This document shows positions 17,501 through 25,500 of a stretch of DNA of 26,352 nucleotides, piece by piece. The stretch is from GWF2-30-66 sp042576225 (lineage in GTDB: Bacteria > Babelota > Babeliae > Babelales > Vermiphilaceae): NCBI GenBank assembly GCA_042576225.1, contig JBHPCA010000020.1, positions 1 to 26,352 of the forward strand, in the 5' to 3' direction. The stretch's first letter is position 1; the number at the start of each line of letters is the position of its first letter. The position numbers and the translations under genes were made by a program. Under the pieces are notes generated by a model that worked only from the letters and a program-made list of their open reading frames with translations, made no database searches and had not been told where the DNA came from.

Positions 17501-18516
17501 TTGCAATCTTTGATTGGGCTTGCTGAAATACCAGAGAAATTCAGCCCATTATCGCAAGAGAAAATCTTCACATCTTCTATCAACACTAACTCGCACGCTG
17601 AACCGGTCAAAATACCGTCATTTGTCAGATCACTCTTACCCTCAATTTTGCCGTTTATAATTTCTATGTTATTATGCCCGGGCAAAATTTCTATTACCGC
17701 GTCAGCAGAAGTACAGGTCAACGTAAAACCACACAAATCAATAATCACATCATCAGCATCAATGGTTATGCAACCTTGGGTATTTGCAGTCATGGTGTAC
17801 ATACCATCTGAGGAAATTGCGTTGGATCCATTTGTTATGATAGTACCTTTGGTGAGCACCAGCCTTCTTAATTCATCGCAATATTGAGTAAGAGGAGCAA
17901 CTCCTAACGTATCTATCTTGCTCTCCATAATATCCAGCTTACTCGATACAGTTTCGGCAACCGGCCCTACCCAATGATCAAGCCTACTTTCTATGCTCAA
18001 CCCCCCAGGGACAATAACCCTGTCAATGGTACTTCTAACTGTTTGGCAACAAGAATCATCATCAGAAATTTCATCAATTTTACTATAAATGGTTTCGTCC
18101 AACGGCCCAATCCAATAATCTAACTTGCTTTCTATACTTCCCAACTCAGGAACAACCTGATAATCGATTCTACTGATAACGCCCCGACAAGAAGTCTCGT
18201 CTACAAGAATATCATCTATTCTATCATACAAACTTGCGCAGCATTTTTGCGCCTGCTTAATCTCCTGATTCGCCTTACAAGCCATTGACAATACACCAAA
18301 CTTAGCGACACCTGAGCTTGCATCATTCAAATCAACATCATCACCCACATCACCAAGCAAACTAAGCTCACTAAGCTGATTAAGCTCTTTTGGCAATTTT
18401 GGGTTATCTGGGTACAGAGTAAAACTAAAACTCATGCCCAAAAACAAGAGAAAAACTTTTCCCATAAAAATTTTTCCCACATGACTAAAGTGATCAAAAA
18501 AACGACCAAGGCTCAT
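14551..18516 (-). CDS. Exported two-module beta-helix/propeller protein with stalk repeats (protein B)
   Basis: 1321 residues. The signal segment lies at about 18-35 (VFLLFLGMSFSFTLYP). ATG 18516 is preferred over Met18 because GAGGG lies upstream of it. Order of parts: stalk-like region with S-K-L-D or S-R-L-D units and CC pairs (92-208); beta-helix module 1, uninterrupted (218-543, ending LDNISAPY); about six 15-residue repeats of the form SKLDEAVIPELGSIE (551-650); beta-helix module 2 (660-908); seven propeller repeats (923-1245; Trp at about 936, 979, 1026, 1074, 1122, 1171 and 1219); and the helix end (1247-1321, ending FDNLWTPPYVN). Module 1 runs from AYGILL directly into CLIENNRVCN. 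In module 2 the equivalent AFGILL and CLLDSNEVCN are separated by the whole propeller. Genes C and A flank it on the same strand with gaps of 80 and 45 bases. Function is inferred only as extracellular binding or attachment. Confidence 0.88.
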   Translation of the reverse strand: MSLGRFFDHFSHVGKIFMGKVFLLFLGMSFSFTLYPDNPKLPKELNQLSELSLLGDVGDDVDLNDASSGVAKFGVLSMACKANQEIKQAQKCCASLYDRIDDILVDETSCRGVISRIDYQVVPELGSIESKLDYWIGPLDETIYSKIDEISDDDSCCQTVRSTIDRVIVPGGLSIESRLDHWVGPVAETVSSKLDIMESKIDTLGVAPLTQYCDELRRLVLTKGTIITNGSNAISSDGMYTMTANTQGCITIDADDVIIDLCGFTLTCTSADAVIEILPGHNNIEIINGKIEGKSDLTNDGILTGSACELVLIEDVKIFSCDNGLNFSGISASPIKDCKIIDCMCKACNKGTVLDYARKAIFENCQALNCIEAGFEQTNCQFNLFENCKALQTSNDDATKGAAGFSSSAGTGNLFTGCVAEGTSVTVSNASNDAIGFLLAGTEEETKIIDSIANSTFASIATSASAYGILLTSSQCLIENNRVCNTTGSGSTGVGVSGDGSVNLIVRNVAYQNDTNFSSGITNVHTGDLESYDTLDNISAPYSVYVCCNTVNSKVDAAVIPELTSIESKLDEAVIPELGSIESKLDVVVIPQLETIESKLDETVVPLESKFDEAVVDKVVTIESKLDVGVVDQVLSIESKIDYVIIPVISEIENLVLYQDENVIITNGTNTIVTDGLYSLTANVNGCVTIDADDVVIDLAGFTLTCTSADAVIEILPGHNNIEIINGKIKGKSDLTNDGILTGSACELVLIDDVKIFECDNGLNFNGTESNPVKDCRIRWSVFKSCNKGVLLNYTIKAKFLDCQALNCVQSGFDLTDCQFNVFDNCKALQTTNDEETGRAIGFSSNDGTGNLFRECVAEGTTRPDADFGEGAIGFLLTGSEAESKIIECIANSSVVEAGSGIAFGILLEPTLSGTDLAAELTDSYTTTIEVNYVNWSPCGDYVAIGGDNKAAQVLRFDGSSLSLIDNYIHGAQVNSVAWSPCGQYLAIGGQNGYNNYDARVLGFDGSTLSLIDSYDHGANIFSVAWSPSGQYLVIAGVETGGVGARVFRFDGSSLAFVVDVAAGAGSTFVSADWSPCGRYFAAGGVDGGGGSAVAVLEFDGKNTSALVQYSHGSGVVYSVDWSSCGKYVAMGGTGGTSGYEVRVLEFDASSPSLTPVANYDHGGTLVRSVSWSSCGAYLAMGGSNPTDTYDLRILEFDGSSLTAVAGYDHGTTVSAVDWARSGKYLVMGGNPGTGNYGLRVFEVMYAPDNCLLDSNEVCNASGGGQQGIGICGSGDTLYIKNVGFANDVNFNKAVYNVYGLSLLEADPKVFDNLWTPPYVN
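15085..15308. repeat. Nearly identical tract shared with 12916-13139 (copy in gene B)
   Basis: This is the partner of the tract in gene A. It encodes propeller repeats 4-5 of protein B (GRYFAAGGVDGGGG through GKYVAMGGTGGTSGYEVRV). The two copies differ by single bases, for example GCCAGTT here against GCCAGCC in gene A. Confidence 0.75.
16582..16860 (-). repeat. 45-bp coding tandem repeats in gene B (15-residue stalk units)
   Basis: About six in-frame units encode S-K-[LVFI]-D-x-x-V-[IV]-[PD]-x-[LV]-x-[ST]-I-E. One unit is shortened to 11 residues (SKLDETVVPLE). Similar units occur in gene C. Such repeats tend to vary in copy number. Confidence 0.85.
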
Positions 18517-18596
18517 TACTATTCCCTCAAAAACGACACTCGTTACAAAACCATTTCAAAATTTCAAAAACACATTACTTTTGCATTATTTTTGTT

Positions 18597-21500
18597 TTAA
18601 TTTACATATCTTGGCATCCAAAGATTATCAAACTTTTTGGCTCCACTTTCTAACAAACTTAATCCAAACGTATTGTACACTGCTTTGTTAAAATTCACGT
18701 CATTAGCAAATCCAACATTTCTTAAGTACAAATTATCACCACTACCATTGATTCCGACACCTTGCTGCCAACCACCGGTTGTGTTACACACTTTGTTACT
18801 ATCCAGCAAGCAATTTTCAGGCGCATACATAACTTCAAAAACATTTAGCAGGGAAGACCCTCCTGTTGCCAAATATTGACCTGATCGTAAAAAAGCAACC
18901 GAAAATATAGTAGAATCACTAGAGTTATAATTCTTTACTGCCACCAGTGATGAACCATCAAATTCCAATATTCGTAAATCATAATTACCGGTACCATCAA
19001 CCCCCCCAACTGCAAGATATTTAACATGCGAAGACCAATCAACACCATAAAGGTGTTGTCCATGCTCATAAGCTGCCTTTAGGCTAAGTGTAGAGCCATT
19101 AAATTCTAAAACTCTTGCGGTTCCTGCGGAAGATATCCCTCCTCTTTCAGCTGTACCCAGATATTTCTCAGTTGGGGACCATGACACACTCCAAGTAAAA
19201 CGATCGCCAGGAGGATTATAGCTATCTATAGTCGTCACCGTAGCACCATCAAACTCCAATACCCTAAGACCAGTACTTTCTCCAGCCGCAATATATTTAC
19301 CAGAAGATGACCAGTCAATTCCGTAAAAAACGACAGTTACCGCACTATAATTGGACACTAGAGTAAGTAATGAGCCATCAAATGTAAATATCCTTAAATT
19401 ATAATTGTCACTCGCAATCCTACCCGCAATTGCCAGATACTCTCCTGAGGGAGACCACTTAACAGAATTTATATCTTCATTATGGTCATAAGTATCTAGC
19501 TCAGTTAAAAAAGATCCATCAAATTCAAACACCCGCACGCAAACATTAGACACCTCTTCCCCTCCCACTGCTATATACTTCCCACATGGCGACCAATGAA
19601 CCGCATAAAGATCATCTCCATGGTCAAAGCCAGTAATCAAAGAAAGTGATGTCCCGTCAAATCTAAACACTCGCAACTCATTTCCGCTTATATTATTTCC
19701 CACCATTGCCACATACCTTCCACACGGTGACCAATCTACCTCATTAATAGTTATTCCATAATCATATGAAGCTTTTAAATTGGAACCAAGAGTCCCTGTG
19801 AGCAAATTTGGCTCAAGTAAAATTCCGTACGCAAAACCGGTACCGGTTTCAATCAGACTTGAATTTGAAATACACTCTATAATTTTTGACTCAGCTTCAG
19901 AACCAGTAAGTAAAAACCCTATCGCACCCTTGCAAAAATTGCTCTCAGTTTTAGTTGTTCCTTCTGCTACACATTCTTTAAACAAATTGCCCGTACCATC
20001 ATCTGAAGAAAACCCGATTGCACGCTCATTTGCTTCATCATTTGATGTTTGCAACGCAGCACAATTATCAAATAGATTAAACTGGCAATCTGTTAGATCA
20101 AACCCTGCTTGTACGCAGTTAAGTGCATCGCAATTTAAAAACTTAGTCTTGATTGCGTAATTAAGCAGCGCACCTTTATTGCAAGACTTGCACACACAAT
20201 CTCTTACAACACAATCTTTAATTGGATTGCTTTCAGTTCCTACAAAATTGAATCCGTTATCACATGAGAAAATTTTTACATTTTCTATTTCAACCAACTG
20301 GGAATCTGAACCGACCAAAATACCATCGTTGGTTAGATCACTTTTACCTTCAATTTTTCCATTTTTGATTTCTATGTTTGTATGACCAGACAAAATTTCT
20401 ATCACCGCGTCAGCTGTATCACATGAGAGCGTAAACCCAGCCATATCAACTACTACTTTGTCAGCATCAATTGTAACACAGCCACTTACGTTTCTCGTCA
20501 TCGTGTAAAGGCCTTCTGCAACTATTGCGTTTGAGCCGTCTACTATGAGATCCGCATTCTTTCCTGAGATCAAAATATTTCTTATGTCAACTATAATATC
20601 TAATTTGGCATCTATTGATATCAATTCGGGGATCACTACCACATCTAACTTGCTTTCTATTGATATCAATTCGGGGATAACTGCTACATCTAATTTGCTC
20701 TCTATCGATGTCGATTGAGGAATAACTCCCACATCTATCTTGCTCTCTATCGATATCACTTGAGGTATAACCACCACATCCAACTTGCTTTCTATTGCTT
20801 GCAATCCAGGAATAACTACCTCATCTAAATTGCTCGACAAAACAGTTATCAAATCTAACTTACTCTCTATTGTTGACAGTTGGGGAATAACTACTTGGTC
20901 TAGCTTGCTCTCTATTGATATCAACTCAGGAATAACTGCAAAATCTAGCTTGCTTTCTATTGATACTAATTCAGGAACAACTGCTACATCTAACTTACTG
21001 TTTACCGTTTGGCAACAGGTATCGGGCACCGGTGTGTACGGTGCTGAAATATTGTCCAGAGTATCGTATGTCGCAAGATCTCCAGAATGCACATTTGTAA
21101 TCCCACCACTGAAATTGGTATCATTTTGGTACGCCACGTTTCTTGCAATAAGATTAATGGAACCATCACCGAATACACCAACGCCATTTGAGCTACCCGA
21201 GGTTGTATTGCAAATCCGGTTATTTTCGATTAAACATTTTGTACAAGTTAAACGAATACCGTAGGCAGCTGCGCTTGTCGCGACAGAAGCAGAGGTTGAA
21301 TTTGCAATAGAATGCATGATTTTCGTTTCTTCTTCTACCCCTGTGAGCAAAAACCCAATGGCATCATTATTCGCGTCACTTACCGTTACCGCGGTTCCTT
21401 CTGCTACGCAACCTGTAAACAAGTTCGCTGTTCCTGCAGATGAGGAGAAACCTACCGCACCTTTGGCTGCATCGGCATTAGACGTTTGCAATGCTTTACA

Positions 21501-22418
21501 ATTTTCAAATACATTAAATTGACAATTGGTCTGCTCAAAGCCGGCCTCTACACAGTTGAGAGCCTGGCAATTTTCAAACACGGTTTTGAGAGCATAGTCC
21601 AACACCACGCCCTTGTTGCAAGCCTTGCAGGTACTGTTTTTTACCCTACAATCTTTGATTAAGTTTGATGAGGACCCGGAGAAATTCAATCCATTATCGC
21701 ATGAGAAAATTTTTACATTGTCTATCAACACTAATTCACACGCAGAGCCAGTCAAAATACCGTCATTAGTCAGATCACTTTTGCCCTCAAGTTTGCCATT
21801 AATAATTTCAATATTATTGTGTCCAGGCAAAATTTCTATTACCGCGTCTGCCGTATAGCAAGACAGTGTAAAGCTACACAAATCAATGATCACATTATCA
21901 GCGTCAATGGTTATGCACCCTTGGGTATTAAACGTCACGGTGTAAATACCATCTTCGACAATTATGTTGGAACCATTTGTTATGAAGTCACCTTTGGTAA
22001 GAATCAGCCTTTGCAATTCAAAGCAACACAAACCAGCCAAAACTTCATCTAAAACATCCACTTTGCTGTCAACCGTATCAGCAATCGGTCCGATCCATTG
22101 GTCAAGCTTACTTTCTATGCTATGCAACTCAGGAACAACCGCCCTGTCAATAGTACTTCTGACTGTTTTACAACAAGCTATCCCTTCTTCTATCTCATCA
22201 ATTTTACTGTTAATAGATTCTGTTAGGGGCCCAATCCAGCAATCAAGCATACTTTCTATGGTTTTCAATCCACCTATAACCTCACGATCAAGTTTACTAT
22301 CCGCTGTTTGGCAACATGTAGCTTTTATTTGGGGACATATATGTAGATTACCAATCAAAAAAAAGAGAAAAAATTTTATCAGATAAATTTTTAGACCATT
22401 TTTTTGATACCAACTCAT
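18597..22418 (-). CDS. Exported two-module beta-helix/propeller protein with stalk repeats (protein C)
   Basis: 1273 residues, same architecture as B. The signal segment is at 9-28 (LKIYLIKFFLFFLIGNLHIC). The N-terminal stalk region follows (38-130, with CCQTADSKLD, CCKTVRSTIDR and two WIGPL/WIGPI units). Then come beta-helix module 1, uninterrupted (138-463); about nine 15-residue S-K-L-D repeats (474-606); beta-helix module 2 (618-868); seven propeller repeats (883-1197), the last with Phe replacing Trp (SVAFLRSG); and the helix end (1199-1273), closing FDNLWMPRYVN. It is the most diverged propeller of the four: only its first two repeats keep the Cys of the S-P-C-G motif. AGGGAG precedes the ATG. 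It starts 89 bases after D, beyond a hairpin terminator with little space for its own promoter. I infer an exported binding or attachment protein; nothing indicates an enzyme. Confidence 0.88.
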   Translation of the reverse strand: MSWYQKNGLKIYLIKFFLFFLIGNLHICPQIKATCCQTADSKLDREVIGGLKTIESMLDCWIGPLTESINSKIDEIEEGIACCKTVRSTIDRAVVPELHSIESKLDQWIGPIADTVDSKVDVLDEVLAGLCCFELQRLILTKGDFITNGSNIIVEDGIYTVTFNTQGCITIDADNVIIDLCSFTLSCYTADAVIEILPGHNNIEIINGKLEGKSDLTNDGILTGSACELVLIDNVKIFSCDNGLNFSGSSSNLIKDCRVKNSTCKACNKGVVLDYALKTVFENCQALNCVEAGFEQTNCQFNVFENCKALQTSNADAAKGAVGFSSSAGTANLFTGCVAEGTAVTVSDANNDAIGFLLTGVEEETKIMHSIANSTSASVATSAAAYGIRLTCTKCLIENNRICNTTSGSSNGVGVFGDGSINLIARNVAYQNDTNFSGGITNVHSGDLATYDTLDNISAPYTPVPDTCCQTVNSKLDVAVVPELVSIESKLDFAVIPELISIESKLDQVVIPQLSTIESKLDLITVLSSNLDEVVIPGLQAIESKLDVVVIPQVISIESKIDVGVIPQSTSIESKLDVAVIPELISIESKLDVVVIPELISIDAKLDIIVDIRNILISGKNADLIVDGSNAIVAEGLYTMTRNVSGCVTIDADKVVVDMAGFTLSCDTADAVIEILSGHTNIEIKNGKIEGKSDLTNDGILVGSDSQLVEIENVKIFSCDNGFNFVGTESNPIKDCVVRDCVCKSCNKGALLNYAIKTKFLNCDALNCVQAGFDLTDCQFNLFDNCAALQTSNDEANERAIGFSSDDGTGNLFKECVAEGTTKTESNFCKGAIGFLLTGSEAESKIIECISNSSLIETGTGFAYGILLEPNLLTGTLGSNLKASYDYGITINEVDWSPCGRYVAMVGNNISGNELRVFRFDGTSLSLITGFDHGDDLYAVHWSPCGKYIAVGGEEVSNVCVRVFEFDGSFLTELDTYDHNEDINSVKWSPSGEYLAIAGRIASDNYNLRIFTFDGSLLTLVSNYSAVTVVFYGIDWSSSGKYIAAGESTGLRVLEFDGATVTTIDSYNPPGDRFTWSVSWSPTEKYLGTAERGGISSAGTARVLEFNGSTLSLKAAYEHGQHLYGVDWSSHVKYLAVGGVDGTGNYDLRILEFDGSSLVAVKNYNSSDSTIFSVAFLRSGQYLATGGSSLLNVFEVMYAPENCLLDSNKVCNTTGGWQQGVGINGSGDNLYLRNVGFANDVNFNKAVYNTFGLSLLESGAKKFDNLWMPRYVN
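20601..20999 (-). repeat. 45-bp coding tandem repeats in gene C (15-residue stalk units)
   Basis: Roughly nine in-frame units of the form SKLDVAVIPELISIE, one of them irregular (SKLDLITVLSSN followed by LDEVVIPGLQAIE). Several neighbouring units are almost identical at the DNA level, which points to recent slippage or unequal recombination. Confidence 0.88.
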
Positions 22419-22467
22419 TACTATTTCTCCCTAACACTAAAACGCTAAACACATATATGCTCCAAAA

Positions 22468-22496
22468 ACCAGGGGGCCTTTCAGGGACCCCCTGGT
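22468..22496 (-). terminator. Rho-independent terminator between genes D and C
   Basis: ACCAGGGGG (22468-22476) and CCCCCTGGT (22488-22496) pair perfectly over 9 bp around an 11-base loop. On the minus strand the stem is followed by a run of five T. It lies 12 bases after the gene D stop and 50 bases before the gene C start, so it should reduce transcription from D into C. Confidence 0.8.
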
Positions 22497-22507
22497 AAAT
22501 CAATATC

Positions 22508-25500
22508 CTAGTTTGAATATGGCGGCGACCAGAGGTTATCAAACTCTCTAGCTCCTGCAAGCAAGTTTAAACCGTACACATTGTACACTGCTTTATTAAA
22601 GTTCACACCACTTGCATACCCAACATTTCTTATGTACAAGTTATTGCCACTACCGCAAATTCCTATACTTTGGAATGAGCCACCAGTTGCATTGCAAACT
22701 TCGTTACCATCTAATAAACAATTTTCAGGCGCATACATAACTTCAAATACTCGTGAATCATAGTTTCCTGTACCGTTGTCACCACCCATTGCCAAGAATC
22801 TACTACATGGAGACCAATCTACCGAATAGATAGTGTTGCCATGATCATATCGTGAAACTTCTGTCAAAGAATCTCCACCAAATGATAGTACCACTAGATC
22901 ATAAGCACTGCTTGTACCACCAGCAACGGCAACATATTTACTGCATGCTGACCAATCAACACTTTGTATGGTCTCTGTGTAATCGAACGTTGCAACTTGA
23001 GTAAGTGAAGATCCATCAAATTCTAATATCTGCACATCATGCTCAGGTGATCCTCCGCCGTCAAAACCACCAACAGCCAAGTATCTACCTGATGGCGACC
23101 AAGCAACTGAGTTTACAATACTGCTGCCCGCATTGTAATCGTAATTAACAACTTCAGAAAGTGTCAACCCATCAAACTTCAATACTCTGACTTCAAAATC
23201 ACCCGTTCCAAAATCACCGCCAACTGCCAAGTATTTACCTGATGGCGACCATCTGACTGACTGCACTGTAGCACCATGATCGTAGGTAGTTACCGAAGCC
23301 AGATCTGTACCATCAAATTTCAAGATGCGAACCTGTGCCCCAGAAACATTTGACCCTACTGCCAAGTATTTATTGGACGGTGACCAATCTACTGATTGTA
23401 CGGTTCCCGTTGTTGCATAATCTACAATCTCATTGAGCGCTGAGCCATCAAACTGCAGAACTCTTACTTCATAAGAGCCTGTACCTGCAACGCCACCTAT
23501 CGCAACATATTTACACAACGACGACCATGCAAATGAATTGACTGTAGCGCCATGATCATAGTTGGCAACCGACGAGAGATTTTCTCCATCAAATCTCAAT
23601 ATTCTTACATCATAATCTGCTGTGCCGTTTGCTCCTGCAATCGCCATATACTTGGCACATGGTGACCACTTGACCGCCTGAATTTCATTACCATGATCAA
23701 ATGAGTCTTTCAAGTTATCAAGGAGGCTTGTGCCTAATAATGATGGTTCAACTAAGATACCGTACGCAAAACCTGTACCGGTTAACACTGAAGTTGAGTT
23801 GGATATACAATGTATGATTTTTGATTCTGCGTCAGAACCGGTAAGCAAGAACCCAATTGCACCCTTGCAGAAATCACTATCCGTTTTGCTTGTACCTTCG
23901 GCGACACATTCTCTAAATAAGCTTCCGGTACCATCATTTGAAGAGAAGCCAACAGCACGTTCATCAACCGCATCATTTGTTGTTCGCAATGCTTTACATT
24001 TTTCAAGCACATTGAACTGACAATTATTTTGCTCAAATCCAGATTGTACACAGTTGAGTGCTTTACAATTTTCAAGATTGGTTTTGATTACATAATTCAA
24101 GAGAGCACCCTTGTTACACGATTTCATTATGCAATCTTTGACATCGCAATCTTTAATCTTATTGGCTTCAGTTCCGTTGAAATTAAGTCCATTGTCACAA
24201 GAGTATATCTTCACATCTTCTATCATCACCAACTCATTGTCTGAGCCGGTCAATATACCATCGTTAGTAAGATCACTTCTTCCCCTAATCTTACCATTTA
24301 CTATTTCTATGTTTTCGTGACCAGGCAAGATTTCTATGACTGCATCTGCCGAATCACAATAGAGAGTGAAAGCACACATATCAATGATCACGTTATCAGC
24401 ATCAATGGTTATGCAACCATTGGTATTTGCGGTCATCGTGTAAAGCCCATCTGATACTATTGTATTTTGACCATCCATTATGATATCACCTTTTGAGAGA
24501 ATCATTCTCTTGAGTGTCTCACAACATGACTGATCTTCGATCACGTCAACTTTAGAATCTATCACATCCAACATACTTGAAGATGTCTCAACAATAGGCC
24601 CAATCCATTGATCAAGTTTACTCTCTATTGACACCAGTTCAATATTTGCAAGATCAACCTTGCTGTCAATTGTATCTACTTTTTCATCCAGCACATCCAC
24701 TTTACTGTTCACCGTTGCACAAAATGAGACATCAACATCAATTTTGTCAACCAAACTGTCTATGGTGATCACTTTAGTTTCTATCTCGTCCAGTTTAGAA
24801 TCAATAGTGTCTAGCTTATCATCAAGAATATCTAACTTACTGTTAATTGGATCAACGTCAACTTGTATCTCGTCCACTTTACTCTCAAGCACATCCAACT
24901 GGCTTACTGACGTTTCAGCCAGTGGCCCAATCCAATTATCTAGTTTACTTTCTATCGATACAAGTTCGATATTGGCAACATCTACTTTGCTATCAATCGT
25001 ATCCACTTTCTCATCAAGCACATCTACTTTACTGTTTACCGTTGCACAGAATGAGACATCAACATCTATCTTGTCGACTAAACTATCTATAGTAATCACT
25101 TTGGTTTCAATCTCATCCAGTTTAGAGTCAACAGTGTCCAGCTTCTCATCAAGAATATCAAGCTTACTGTTAAGTGGATCAACATCTATCTGTATCTCGT
25201 CTATTTTACTCTCAAGTACATCCAACTGACTTGCCGAGGTTTCAGCCAGTGGCCCAATCCAATTATCTAGCTTACTCTCTATTGAAACAAGCTCTATGTT
25301 TGCAACATCAACTTTACTGTCAATCGTATCTACTTTCTCATCAAGCACATCAACTTTGCTGTTTACCGTTGCACAAAATGAAGTATCAACATCTATTTTA
25401 TCCACCAAACTATCTATTGTGATTACTTTAGTTTCGATCTCGTCTAATTTACTATCAATGGTATCTAGCTTGTCATCAAGAATATCAAGCTTACTGTTCA

